Of a stretch of 64,000 nt of DNA, positions 26,712-36,160 are shown in pieces. The notes under the pieces were generated by a model. The model ran no database searches, was not told where the DNA came from, and worked only from the letters and a program-made list of their open reading frames with translations. Location of the stretch: contig CAIVVT010000091.1 of the NCBI GenBank assembly GCA_903909435.1, forward strand, positions 62,001-126,000, read 5' to 3'. Origin of the DNA: an uncultured Acidobacteriia bacterium. GTDB lineage: Bacteria > Acidobacteriota > Terriglobia > Bryobacterales > Bryobacteraceae. A program made the position numbers and the translations under genes. Position 1 is the first letter of the stretch, and the number at the start of each line of letters is the position of its first letter.

Positions 26712-29700
26712 ATGCCGCAGAATCCGTCCCCAGCCCTGGAGCACAGCCCGCTTATGCCTGATGTCCTATACAAACTTCAACCCGACCGGACCATGTACCT
26801 GCGTGGCTTCGACCACCTGGGCGCGGGCGCGGCCCTGCACAACGCGCGTCCCGACGGGTTTGAAGTCACTGGTGTATTCCGCGACCCATCGGACTTCACT
26901 GTGCTCGTGCTGTGGGACGCCGACGACTACTTCAACCACCCGTCGCTGAAGTACCTGCCCGATACGAATTTCTCCGGTCTGACGCTGCAATTCGATGCGA
27001 GCTATCAGAACCTGATGCCGCTGAATTCGACGAAGTACGCCACCATCGACTGGCCGTATCTCGACGTTCAATTCAGCGACGGGACATCGAAGCAGGTGCG
27101 GCTCAACGACTATTCCCAAGTGATCGCCAATCCCGATGCCCCGGCCAGCGGGACGTTCGAGATCGTCGCCCCCGCGCTCCAGGCCTGGGACCGCCTGACG
27201 CTGTGGTACCTGAACATCAACTTCGACTACACGGTCCCCGGTTCAGCCCAGGGCACGCTGCAGTTCTACATCGACGCTCCGCACAAGACCTACACAGTGA
27301 CGATTGCAGAGCGCAGCTACAGCTACACGCTTGGAGACACGGACACGGCGGCGACGCTGGTCCGGCACCTGCTGGACGCGATCAACGCGGGCGGCGGCGA
27401 CCCGGATATCGTGGCCTCCGCCGGGGGGAGCGCGGGCGAGGTGACCCTGACGGCGAGGACCGACCTGGGGCCGGCCGTGGCTGTCTCGGCCAGCGATAAC
27501 GCCACACTGCATCTGTTTCCCGTCAAGGCGTCCACCGTGGCTCGCGAATTGGCCCGACAAATCAATGCGGCGGACTACGACGCGGTCCAGGCGCCGTTTG
27601 GCCTGCGGGCCGTGAGCGACGGCGCGAAGCTGACGATTACGACCACGCGCGGCGGTTTCGACGCCAACTTCGTGCGACTGCTGGCGGTGCACAAGACGGA
27701 CACGCTGAAGACGTCGCAACAGGTTCTGCACCTGAGCGGCGGCGACTCAACCGCGACGCTGCGGGTGAACTACGACTTCGCGGCGAAACTGGGCGAGGCG
27801 CGAGCCCGGCAGATCCGCAAAATGTGGCTGACTTTCGCGCCGCGGCTCGCCGATGCGCAGGCTTATACGAGTCAGGAGTGGCACGCCGCATTCACGAACT
27901 GGACCGTGACGGGAGCTGAGGCGGTGCGGCAACTCCAAGTGCCCGGGCCGTGCAGTTACTGGATCGGGGCGACCGACAGCGGGTGCCAATTCGAAGGTGC
28001 CTGGAGCCTGGTTGACGGCTTCTATCTGGGAGGGTTGGGAAGGGCCGGGCAGGTGGGCGCGAAGCTAAGTGTCCGATACAGCAGCGCCTACCCGCATGAT
28101 CTTTGGCTGGCGACCGAATTGAATGCAACGGGTGGGACGGTGAATGCGGAGCTCGACGCGGGCGCTCGCACCTCTGCCGTCATTACAAGCGGTGGCGGAG
28201 GCGCCGTGACGGTGCGCAAACTGCTTTTCGGCGGACTCGCGGCGGGCCAGCACACGCTGACGTTGACGGTCGCCAGCGGCACGCTGCTCTTCGACCATCT
28301 GATCGTCTGCGTGCCGGTCACCGATATCCCCACGCTGCCCGCACAATCGGACCTGTCGGCGGCTCTCGACTACTCCACCGACCACACCTACAAGCTACCC
28401 CCGGCGCGTATTCTGTGGCTGTTTGACAAGCTGGGACTGCGCGGCCCGATCAACCAGTACATCGGTGTCTTCTGGTGGAACCAGCGCGTGTGCGTGGGCG
28501 GCCAGACGAAAACAGCTGGGGTACGTTTCGCGGGCTCGTTCGTCGAAGGCGACCAGATCTTTCTGAGTATTGGCGGGCAGGTGTGCGGCAAGACGGTGCT
28601 GGCGCCGGACACCGCGCAGACAATGGCGCTGCACTTCGCGAACTCCATCAATGCGCTGTACGTCGGGGTGTGGGCCGAGTCTGATGACGATCAGATCCGG
28701 ATCTACAATCGCTCCTCCGGCCAGGCCTATCGCTACACGCTTCGGGCGTGGGTGGCGGGCAAACCGGGTTCGACGGGAACCGCGGTCGAGGACGCTTCAC
28801 TCGGCGCGGCGCTGGTCCAATTGAGCGGTGATTTTGCGGTGGGCGACCAAATCGTGCTGACCGCGGGCAGCGTGCCTTACAGCGTCACGGTGGGGGCTGG
28901 CGCAACGCTCGCGACGGCTGCGCAAGCTCTGGCGATCACAATAAACGCGAACACCGCCGGCGTGCTTTCGGCTTCGGCTTCCGTGGATTCGGTAACCATC
29001 CAGAACGCGACGACGGACCCGTCGAAGAGTTATGCACTGGCGGTCAGAGTGAATGTCGCCGCAGGTTCGACGGGGGGCGCGACGGTCATCGGCTCGCTGC
29101 AGATTGGGACCCTCGGGGACTGGCAGGTGGACCCTGCGCAAGAGCCGCCGTTGAATGCGGGCGCGCGCGCCTGGCATGAAGACTTTTACCGCTGCTGCGC
29201 GAATGCGGGGTTGGAGTCGACGACCGCGTGCTCGATGGAACTCGTGAACCCGCCAGACGGCTTCGCGGCGCAGTTCGCGGACGGGCAAGCGGTGGCGACC
29301 GACGTGGGTTTCGCCAGCCTGCATTCGACGCACTGTGCGTTCTCCGAGCCGATGCTGGACTACCAAACGCGCGTCTATACCTGGCTGGCGCAGGCGATGT
29401 CAAACGCCGGGCTGGCGCCGGTGTTGCAGTGCGGGGAGTTCACCTGGTGGTACTTCGTGCAGCCCCCGCCGACCGCGGAGTTCGCATTCTACGCCGCAGG
29501 CAATGGCCAGATCCACATCATCACGGTGAACGGCGTCAGCTACGCGCACGTCGAGAACAATCCGCAGGGCGAGTCGAGCGCCGACGTCGCGAATGCGCTG
29601 GTGGCGGCAGTGAATGCAGGGCCTAACGCATACGTGGGGGCTGCGATCGGATCGTCGCCGTATTGTGTGCGATTGACGCCGTCGGCCGCCAGCCCTACGC

Positions 29701-30350
29701 CAATCCTGATCGTCTCGGACAATGGCACCTCGAGCCTGCTTTACACCGGCGGAATGGGCTACTACGATGCCGGGACGAAACACGCCGCGGAAGCCTTGCT
29801 GAAACGGCCGCTGGCAGCCTTCATGACGCCCAGTGACGACCCCGCGCTCAACGCCTCAACCGACGCCACTTTTCTGCGCAACCGCTTACGCGACTATTGT
29901 GGATCGATCACTGCGGAGGTGAAGTCCGCGGTAGCTGGCACGCAGTTCGAGATTCTGTTCGCGGACGACGTGAACTACCCGGTGCCGGAGGGCATCCACA
30001 GTCTCGGCGGCAGACTGAATCGCTTCGTCAACCTGCCGCCGGAATGGTCCCGGCCCGGCGGATCAGGCTTCGACCGGTTCAAGCTGGAGGAATTGGACTT
30101 TGGCGCCTGGAACAAGGATCTGAACCTCGTCCGGCAGTGCCAGAAACTGCCTGCGGCGCTGGGTTGGCCGATGGATCGCGTCAGTTGCATAACGCCGGTA
30201 TTCCGCCCTAGCTATGCCTGGAGGAATGAAGCCGACTCCGCGCGCGAACGAGGTTACCGGGCCGTCACGCTGTGGGCCTTCGATCACGTCAACCTATACG
30301 GCCTGGAGGTGGTGCCCCGGGGCGCCCGCCACAGCCAGTTCCTTGGTTAG
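26712..30350 (+). CDS. Orphan 1212-aa TIM-barrel, phage-tail-like structural protein
   Basis: A very large protein with no signal peptide and no membrane segment. The N-terminal beta domain starts MPDVLYKLQPDRTMYLRGFD; the ATG at 26754 (codon 15) is an alternative start. About five copies of a 65-80-residue module (a beta strand pair, then xxxVAxxLxxxINA, then VTLTxxxxG) occur at about 190-265, 270-330, 605-680, 700-795 and 925-1005. The C-terminal half (from about 560) reads like a glycosidase-type TIM barrel (ILWLFDKLGLRGPINQYIGV, GEFTWWYF, FEILFADDVNYPVPEG) into which three of the modules are inserted. The start resembles proteins I recall as 'non-contractile tail sheath' in environmental bacteria, but that is memory, not a search. 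No phage genes surround it. Confidence 0.6.
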   Translation: MPQNPSPALEHSPLMPDVLYKLQPDRTMYLRGFDHLGAGAALHNARPDGFEVTGVFRDPSDFTVLVLWDADDYFNHPSLKYLPDTNFSGLTLQFDASYQNLMPLNSTKYATIDWPYLDVQFSDGTSKQVRLNDYSQVIANPDAPASGTFEIVAPALQAWDRLTLWYLNINFDYTVPGSAQGTLQFYIDAPHKTYTVTIAERSYSYTLGDTDTAATLVRHLLDAINAGGGDPDIVASAGGSAGEVTLTARTDLGPAVAVSASDNATLHLFPVKASTVARELARQINAADYDAVQAPFGLRAVSDGAKLTITTTRGGFDANFVRLLAVHKTDTLKTSQQVLHLSGGDSTATLRVNYDFAAKLGEARARQIRKMWLTFAPRLADAQAYTSQEWHAAFTNWTVTGAEAVRQLQVPGPCSYWIGATDSGCQFEGAWSLVDGFYLGGLGRAGQVGAKLSVRYSSAYPHDLWLATELNATGGTVNAELDAGARTSAVITSGGGGAVTVRKLLFGGLAAGQHTLTLTVASGTLLFDHLIVCVPVTDIPTLPAQSDLSAALDYSTDHTYKLPPARILWLFDKLGLRGPINQYIGVFWWNQRVCVGGQTKTAGVRFAGSFVEGDQIFLSIGGQVCGKTVLAPDTAQTMALHFANSINALYVGVWAESDDDQIRIYNRSSGQAYRYTLRAWVAGKPGSTGTAVEDASLGAALVQLSGDFAVGDQIVLTAGSVPYSVTVGAGATLATAAQALAITINANTAGVLSASASVDSVTIQNATTDPSKSYALAVRVNVAAGSTGGATVIGSLQIGTLGDWQVDPAQEPPLNAGARAWHEDFYRCCANAGLESTTACSMELVNPPDGFAAQFADGQAVATDVGFASLHSTHCAFSEPMLDYQTRVYTWLAQAMSNAGLAPVLQCGEFTWWYFVQPPPTAEFAFYAAGNGQIHIITVNGVSYAHVENNPQGESSADVANALVAAVNAGPNAYVGAAIGSSPYCVRLTPSAASPTPILIVSDNGTSSLLYTGGMGYYDAGTKHAAEALLKRPLAAFMTPSDDPALNASTDATFLRNRLRDYCGSITAEVKSAVAGTQFEILFADDVNYPVPEGIHSLGGRLNRFVNLPPEWSRPGGSGFDRFKLEELDFGAWNKDLNLVRQCQKLPAALGWPMDRVSCITPVFRPSYAWRNEADSARERGYRAVTLWAFDHVNLYGLEVVPRGARHSQFLG

Positions 30351-30414
30351 TCGTAACAACGTATTCACGGCAGCGCAACGAGGCGATGATACCCTGGAAG
30401 TACAGTCCTGATTG

Positions 30415-31455
30415 ATGCTGCTTGAAACTATCTACAGCCGGTGGATGAACCACTGGGAAAAAAGCCTCTGCTTCCGATCGACGAATCGCGTGGTCCGGCC
30501 TTTCGAATGGGGCGATGAATGGTCCTCCGCGTGGCCGCTCTCGGGCGTCGGTTCGCGCAATGGACACGGAGCGCAGGAGTACCTGCTCCAACTCAGTGAG
30601 CAGGCCATCCAACACAGCGCGGAGTTCTACCAGCACACCACGCCGAGGGACTTCGTTCTGCGGGGAGACATGCTGCGTTTCTCGTCGCAGGTACGGAGCC
30701 CGTTCTCCGAGAACAACGTGGTCCACGGGCAGTGGTTCCGCGGTAAGAGCACCAAGAAGAGCGTGATCGTGCTACCGCATTGGAACGCGCCTGGCAATGC
30801 CCACAACGCGCTGGCTCGTCTGTTCCAAAAGTTCGGCCACTCGGCCATCCGCCTAAGCCTGCCATACCACGATTTCCGCATGCCCGCCGAACTCGAACGC
30901 GCCGACTACGCTGTCAGTTCCAACATCGGCCGCACGATCGACGCCACGCGTCAGGCGGTGCTCGACATCCGCTGCACGGCGGATTGGCTGGAGCAGCAGG
31001 GGGCGGAGGAAATCGCGATTGTCGGCACCTCCCTGGGCTCCTGCTATGCGTTCCTGGCCAGCGCGCACGATCCGCGCTTTCGCGTGAACGCGTTCAATCA
31101 TTGCTCCACGTATTTCGCCGACGTTGCCTGGCGCGGCCTGTCCACCATCCATGTTCGGCAGGGGCTGGAAGACGTCATCGACCTGCCCACCCTACGCAAC
31201 CTGTGGATGTGCATCAGCCCTACGGCATACTTCGACAAGTTCGCCCAGCATCCAAAGAAGTCGCTGTTTCTTTACACGAAGTACGACACGACCTTTCCGG
31301 CCGACCTGTCGCTGGAAACCATGCGACTCGCGCGCGAGCACGGGCTCGACCACAAAGAAGTCGTGCTGCCGTGCGGGCACTACACGCTGGGCGAGACGCC
31401 CTTCAAGTACATCGACGGCTACCACGTCGTGTCGTTCGTTTTGCGCAATCTGTAA
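30415..31455 (+). CDS. Alpha/beta hydrolase, ABHD18-like
   Basis: About 346 aa from the ATG at 30415 (a TTG lies one codon earlier). The catalytic serine lies in a nucleophile elbow IVGTSLGSCYAFLAS, with probable Asp in FLYTKYDTTFP and His in VVLPCGHYTLGETPF. The early motif VIVLPHWNAPGNAHNALARL and overall length match the ABHD18 (DUF2048-type) branch of alpha/beta hydrolases. No signal peptide is seen. It starts 64 bases after the 1212-aa gene and could be cotranscribed. Substrate unknown; lipid or ester hydrolysis is likely. Confidence 0.75.
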   Translation: MLLETIYSRWMNHWEKSLCFRSTNRVVRPFEWGDEWSSAWPLSGVGSRNGHGAQEYLLQLSEQAIQHSAEFYQHTTPRDFVLRGDMLRFSSQVRSPFSENNVVHGQWFRGKSTKKSVIVLPHWNAPGNAHNALARLFQKFGHSAIRLSLPYHDFRMPAELERADYAVSSNIGRTIDATRQAVLDIRCTADWLEQQGAEEIAIVGTSLGSCYAFLASAHDPRFRVNAFNHCSTYFADVAWRGLSTIHVRQGLEDVIDLPTLRNLWMCISPTAYFDKFAQHPKKSLFLYTKYDTTFPADLSLETMRLAREHGLDHKEVVLPCGHYTLGETPFKYIDGYHVVSFVLRNL

Positions 31456-31489
31456 CTCGTGACCGCCAAGTTTCAGATTGGTGGCAGCA

Positions 31490-31912
31490 CTACTCTCCTG
31501 TTTCGGAGCGCAACCTGGCCGAGTGGACGGCTTTCGCCAGTTTCTGAGCGAGCGCGGTGGCAGTATCCCGGGGTTCACAGCTTATCTTGTGTGTGCGGAT
31601 AGCGCGAGGCACGCTCGCCTCCCACAAACGCTTGCCGTCCCGGTCTGCGAGAAGCGCGTGAAAAACGCCCCCAGTTTCGGACCAACCGATGACCTTGCCG
31701 CTGAGTTCCGCGTCCGCCGTTTCGCGGGTCTCCGTCACCCGCAATCCAGTGCGCTCCAGTTCAGCCTTCAGCAAACTCCGGAAGCGGGCGTTGTCCAGAC
31801 CGTCCACGACCGAGCCGATGTAGATGCTCTCAATCGGCCGCGATCGCTTCGCGGCAAACTGGGGAATTGACACGGTCGCTAGCAGCAGAGTTACGGCTAC
31901 AAAACTTCTCAT
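31490..31912 (-). CDS. Small exported protein of unknown function
   Basis: A 140-aa protein with a signal peptide (RSFVAVTLLLATVSIPQFAA) and a strong ribosome binding site (AGGAGGAGATAGC). The mature part has an alpha/beta pattern: IYIGSVVDGLDNARFRSLL, then GLRVTETRETADAELSGKVIGW, reminiscent of small envelope proteins in which a predicted paralogue is 'displayed' beside a helix (LptE/CsgG-like folds). I do not recognise the family. It is convergent with the hydrolase upstream and divergent from the enolase-superfamily gene. Confidence 0.7.
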   Translation of the reverse strand: MRSFVAVTLLLATVSIPQFAAKRSRPIESIYIGSVVDGLDNARFRSLLKAELERTGLRVTETRETADAELSGKVIGWSETGGVFHALLADRDGKRLWEASVPRAIRTHKISCEPRDTATALAQKLAKAVHSARLRSETGE

Positions 31913-32067
31913 GATTCAAGCTATCTCCTCCTGAGTTTTCTGATCAAGCGATGCGATTGCCGCCGAAGTATGACCCCGGCGTCCCCACGTCCGGTTGATG
32001 CCTGCGGGTCTGAAATGGCATAGACTCTACCCGGAACCCTTTGTCCGAGCGCAGGAGGCTCAGCAGC

Positions 32068-33459
32068 ATGTCCCGATCCGATGATTCCAACTCCGGCCTG
32101 TTCCCCCGTGCCGCCCTCACGCGGCGCTCCGCCTTCCGCAGAGCCGCTGCCACAGCGATGCTCGGGCCTTTGTTTAAGGCGACGGCGTGTTCGACCAACT
32201 CGCAGGCGCCGGTCAACAAGCTCTCGTCCCCGAGCACGCTCAAGATCACCGACATGCGCGCCTGCCGTGTCGCCACCAACTACGACTATCCGATCATCAA
32301 GCTCTACACAAACCAAGGCGTCTACGGACTGGGCGAAGTCCGCGATGCTGGCGTGGAGGGCATCGCGCTGATCCTCAAGGCGCATCTGGTCGGCCATAAT
32401 CCGCTGGACATCGAGACCAACCTGCAGCGCATCCGCCAGTTCGCCGGCCACGCCCGCATGGGAGGCGGATTCAGCGCGGTGGATATGGCGTTGCACGATA
32501 TCGCCGGAAAGGTCTACGGCGTGCCGGCGTACCGATTGGTGGGATCGAAAGTCCGCGACAAGATCCGCATCTATGCCGACACGACCGATCACAAAGATCC
32601 GAAGATCTACGCTGAACGCATGTTGAAGCGCAAGCAGATGGGGCTGACGTTCTTTAAGATGGACCTCCACACCAGCCTGGTTGCCGACCGGCCGGGCGCG
32701 GTGAACGAACGGGGCGTCGCCACCGAGAAGGGCCTCGGTTACCTGTGCGAGTACATCCAGGCCATTCGCGACGTGATTGGCGCGGGCACGCCGCTCGCCG
32801 CGGACCACTTCGGCCCGCTCAACGTGAAGGACGGCATCCGCTACGCGCGCGCTTTCGAGAAGTATCAGCTCGCCTGGGCCGAGGACCTGGTGACCTGGAC
32901 CAACTGGCAGAGTCTCAAAGAGATCCGAAACAACACGACCACGCCCGTGCTCACCGGCGAGGACATCTTCGGCCTGAAGGACGGCTTCGACCGCCTGATC
33001 GACAACGCCGCAGTGGACGCCATCCACCCCGACATCGAAACCTCGGGCGGGTTGCTCGAGACCAAGCGCATCGCCGATGCAGCCGCTACGGCGGGGGTGC
33101 AAGTTGCTATGCACCACGCGGGTTCGCCGGTTGGCGCATTCGCCGGCTATCACTGCGCGGCGACGTTTCAGAATTTGCTGGCCATGGAGAACCACGCACT
33201 GGACATGCCGTGGTGGCAGGACATGGTAACCGGCGTTGCAAAGCCGATCATCGACGCGGGCTATGTCACAGTGCCCGAGTCTCCAGGGCTCGGCTTGGAA
33301 CTGAACGACGATGTCGTGAAGGCGCACCTGCGCCGCCCGGGCTATTTCGAACCCACGCCCATGTTCGACGACTTCATCGTGTCGGGCTTCCGCACCGGCG
33401 GACCCTGGCCGCATTACGACGAGGAAGGCAAGTGGTGCGACTGTGTCACCTATGAATAG
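32068..33459 (+). CDS. Enolase-superfamily (mandelate racemase/muconate lactonizing) enzyme
   Basis: A 463-aa sugar-acid dehydratase or racemase. The start at 32068 is set by AGGAGG just upstream. A Tat-like leader (RRSAFRRAAATAMLG) suggests export, unusual for this superfamily. The barrel has the expected metal ligands PLAADHFGPL (Asp), WAEDLVTW (Glu) and LTGEDIFGL (Glu), a lysine-containing strand FFKMDLHT and a late His in MHHAGSPVGAF. These fit acid-sugar dehydratases, but I cannot name the substrate. The stop overlaps the following bicupin gene by eight bases, so both may act on the same sugar acid. Confidence 0.85.
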   Translation: MSRSDDSNSGLFPRAALTRRSAFRRAAATAMLGPLFKATACSTNSQAPVNKLSSPSTLKITDMRACRVATNYDYPIIKLYTNQGVYGLGEVRDAGVEGIALILKAHLVGHNPLDIETNLQRIRQFAGHARMGGGFSAVDMALHDIAGKVYGVPAYRLVGSKVRDKIRIYADTTDHKDPKIYAERMLKRKQMGLTFFKMDLHTSLVADRPGAVNERGVATEKGLGYLCEYIQAIRDVIGAGTPLAADHFGPLNVKDGIRYARAFEKYQLAWAEDLVTWTNWQSLKEIRNNTTTPVLTGEDIFGLKDGFDRLIDNAAVDAIHPDIETSGGLLETKRIADAAATAGVQVAMHHAGSPVGAFAGYHCAATFQNLLAMENHALDMPWWQDMVTGVAKPIIDAGYVTVPESPGLGLELNDDVVKAHLRRPGYFEPTPMFDDFIVSGFRTGGPWPHYDEEGKWCDCVTYE

Positions 33460-34312
33460 ACTCGCGCTTGAGCTGCTCATGGCAGTACCGCTATTCGCCG
33501 CCGATCCGACCTTTCTGCGACGGCGGCTCGCCGATGTCCAGGCACAACCGGACGACCTGACCGTCAACGCGCGTCTGGCTTCGTACAAACCCCTTTTCGG
33601 CCCCGGCGACGCACAGGCGAAGCAGCTGAAAGGTTTCGTCCGCTACGGCGAGTTGACGGTGGAACCCGGCGGCGCCAGCGCGCTCGTCAGTCACCCAATG
33701 GAAGAGCAGATCTACTTCGTCCTGGAAGGAAGTGGAACCCTGATCTACGGCGAGCGCCAGGAGCCGTTGAAGAAGAACGATTTCATGTACCTTCCGCCCG
33801 ACGTCAGGCACGGTGTGGCGAACTCTTCCACGCACGCTCTCCGGCTCCTCGTCGTAGGCTGCAGTCTTGGGAACGAGCGCTTGGCCGGGCAATTGCCTTC
33901 ACTCCAATTGGCGAATGTCGAAGACGTGTCATCGCAGCCGCTCGCCCACCATGGAGACACCGTGCAGTTCAAGCTATTGATGGGCACCACCGAAAGCAAA
34001 CGCGACAAGCTGGCCGCGGCACAGAAAATGGTCAGCCTGTTCATCATGGACTTCGCACCCGGCGGCACCAACATTCCGCACCACCACGACATGGAGGAGG
34101 AGATCTACTTCATCCTCCAGGGGCACGGGGATATGGTCGCGGGAGGCGGTGTTGACGGCAACGAGGGTCGATACCCGGCCCGCGCGGGTGACGCCTTTTT
34201 CATCCGTCTGAACGCCACGGTCGGCTTCTATAGCGGATCGCACGAAGGCGAGCCTCACGACATGGTGCTTGCCGTGCGCACGGCCTACCCGTTTTCTCCC
34301 GAACCGCGTTAG
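33452..34312 (+). CDS. Exported two-cupin protein
   Basis: A 286-aa protein with a short signal peptide (MNRLALELLMAVPLFAADP) and two cupin barrels. The first has HPMEEQIYFVLEGSGTL and PPDVRHGVAN; the second has PHHHDMEEEIYFILQGHGDM and a late GDAFFIRLNATVGF. The second keeps the HxH(x)E metal set (HHHDMEEE) while the first has only one His in that place, so metal is probably bound in one barrel. It overlaps the preceding enolase-superfamily gene, which argues for a joint pathway, for example isomerisation or oxidation of the dehydrated sugar acid. Function not assigned. Confidence 0.8.
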   Translation: MNRLALELLMAVPLFAADPTFLRRRLADVQAQPDDLTVNARLASYKPLFGPGDAQAKQLKGFVRYGELTVEPGGASALVSHPMEEQIYFVLEGSGTLIYGERQEPLKKNDFMYLPPDVRHGVANSSTHALRLLVVGCSLGNERLAGQLPSLQLANVEDVSSQPLAHHGDTVQFKLLMGTTESKRDKLAAAQKMVSLFIMDFAPGGTNIPHHHDMEEEIYFILQGHGDMVAGGGVDGNEGRYPARAGDAFFIRLNATVGFYSGSHEGEPHDMVLAVRTAYPFSPEPR

Positions 34313-34484
34313 CGCTGGGACAAGCGGTGTGCGTAGACTCTCTTAACGGCGTGCCGATCTACCAAGACCTGACCACGGCCCTCAGGCTGGAGCGAGGTTC
34401 TTGTGAGATCCGGAGCCCGCAGTTCCCGCTGATTCAGAAGTGAGCAGCTTCGGGCTGAACGAGCCGATCCTGCGAACAGCCGCT

Positions 34485-36101
34485 CTACTGGACCCTGCGG
34501 TACCAGGGCAGCCGCTCGAGCGGTACCGCGACCTCGACGGTCTTAGGACCCACAACCGTGGACTCGTCGTCGCCCTTCCATGTCCCCTTTGGAAATACGA
34601 TTCTCCGCGAGTGTGCATTCTTCGTGAGTACGGGAGCGACCAGGACATCTGAGCCGAGCAGGAATTCGTCCTCGATCCGCTCGTATCCGGTGCCAGGGTA
34701 GGCGTAGGCGAGCGGCCGCACGATTGGCTCACCCGAGTGGGCGGACACCTCGGCCAGACGCAGGATTTCCGGTCCGAATTGCGCGTGCAGCAGGGCCATA
34801 CGTTTGGCAATCGCCGCATGGCGTTCGTCAAGCACGCGCCAGGGCGCCACGGAGAACTGCATCATCGGCATCAACGCACTGACCTGTGCGGAGCGGACGA
34901 CCAGTTCCTGGTCAACCGTTGCATGATTCAGAAACGAATCGAACTCGCCTCCGCCAATCATGTCGGGACACGTGAACGCGTAGCCCATCAGGCCCTGCGC
35001 CAGGATGCCCGGAATCAGTTGCTGCAGGTCTTCCCAACTGTGGCGTTTGTCGCGCAGGCGCTGCGCCAGCGGGAGTCCGGCCATTTTCCAGGTAGCGCGA
35101 AACTCATTCAGCGGATATCGCAGCCCAACTCCTGCCCAGAGCGACGTGTGATCGTTGGACAATTCGGATTTGAAAGACGCAATCCTGCCGGTGTAGAAAC
35201 TAGCGTCACCCGCGTCGAACTTGTAGCCGTCCACCCCATAGGTCTCGGAGAGGTGCCTGAGCCGGCCATCGAACCACTCCTCGCTTTTCGGATTGCTGAG
35301 GTCGAGCACGGCACTCGCGCCATTCCACCAGCGGATGAGTGCGGGCTCCTGAGCAGTCCCGGTCGACTCGCGCAGCAGCAGTCCGCGTTTGGACAGGTCA
35401 CGATAGACCGCCGAATCCGGGCTTACGAACGGCACCACCCATAGCATCACTTTGAACCCCAACTGATGCAGTCGCGCCATCATGGCTGTGGGATCCTTGA
35501 AGCGGCGCGCGGAGAATTCCCAGGTGCCGTAATCCTCCTGCCAGTTGTCGTCGATCATCAACACTCCTGGCGGGTAGCCCTGATCGACGATGGCCTGCGC
35601 ATACTTCAACACGTCGGCTTCGTTCTGGTCGTACATCAACTCGATCCACGTATTGTATTGCGGATGCGTGAACATGAGCGGATCGGGGTGCTTCCCGTTA
35701 GCGGGGAAGTACTTCTTGCTGACGAAAGCAAAGGCTTCCCTGAGCGTGCGGCCCTGCCGGCCGGTCGCGACGGGTCCGTACTTCGATGTGACGGTCAGTG
35801 CGCCGCCGCCAAACTTGTACGCGAATGGCTGCTCGCTCCAGACGTAACGCCCATGGCTCGAGATCAGCAGCGGCTGGGCCTGATTCGTGCCATCGTTTCC
35901 ATCCAAGTCGCGAGAGAAGTTGCCCGCCCCATAGGGCATCTGCGGGCCGTCCACGCTCATTCCGCCCCACCAGTATTCGCCGGGCTCAAGCTTGAGTTCG
36001 ACGCTCTTGGACGTCGAAGGCGAGGTGACGGGAGCTCCGCTTGCGAGTTGCGTCGCCGCGATAAACAGCGGCAGCAGGCAGAGAGTTGGCCGGCAAATCA
36101 T
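34485..36101 (-). CDS. GH31 family alpha-glycosidase, secreted
   Basis: A 538-aa exported glycoside hydrolase; signal peptide cut near LASGAPV, AAGGAT upstream. The GH31 catalytic residues are visible: the nucleophile Asp in VDGYKFDAGDASF and the acid/base Asp in FTCPDMIGGGEF. Other family marks are NTWIELMYDQNE and VLMIDDNWQEDYGTWEF. The chain is shorter than most GH31 enzymes because the N-terminal beta-sandwich is reduced. It would release alpha-linked sugars (glucose, xylose or galactose) from oligosaccharides in the periplasm. It stands 59 bases downstream of the GH39 gene, both leftward, so they may share an operon. The 172 bases to its right hold nothing I recognise. Confidence 0.85.
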   Translation of the reverse strand: MICRPTLCLLPLFIAATQLASGAPVTSPSTSKSVELKLEPGEYWWGGMSVDGPQMPYGAGNFSRDLDGNDGTNQAQPLLISSHGRYVWSEQPFAYKFGGGALTVTSKYGPVATGRQGRTLREAFAFVSKKYFPANGKHPDPLMFTHPQYNTWIELMYDQNEADVLKYAQAIVDQGYPPGVLMIDDNWQEDYGTWEFSARRFKDPTAMMARLHQLGFKVMLWVVPFVSPDSAVYRDLSKRGLLLRESTGTAQEPALIRWWNGASAVLDLSNPKSEEWFDGRLRHLSETYGVDGYKFDAGDASFYTGRIASFKSELSNDHTSLWAGVGLRYPLNEFRATWKMAGLPLAQRLRDKRHSWEDLQQLIPGILAQGLMGYAFTCPDMIGGGEFDSFLNHATVDQELVVRSAQVSALMPMMQFSVAPWRVLDERHAAIAKRMALLHAQFGPEILRLAEVSAHSGEPIVRPLAYAYPGTGYERIEDEFLLGSDVLVAPVLTKNAHSRRIVFPKGTWKGDDESTVVGPKTVEVAVPLERLPWYRRVQ

Positions 36102-36160
36102 ACTGATCCTTCTTTCACGCTTTCACTTCCGGTGGAACAGGTTGACACGGTTCAAACCGA

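Noticed and set aside
31921-33588. A 555-codon leftward open frame
   Set aside because: It is antisense to the enolase-superfamily gene, whose motifs and ribosome binding site are clear; long antisense frames are expected in GC-rich DNA.
34382-34831. A leftward open frame near the GH31 gene
   Set aside because: Overlaps the GH31 C-terminus in another frame and is Arg/Ser/Pro-rich; treated as a shadow.
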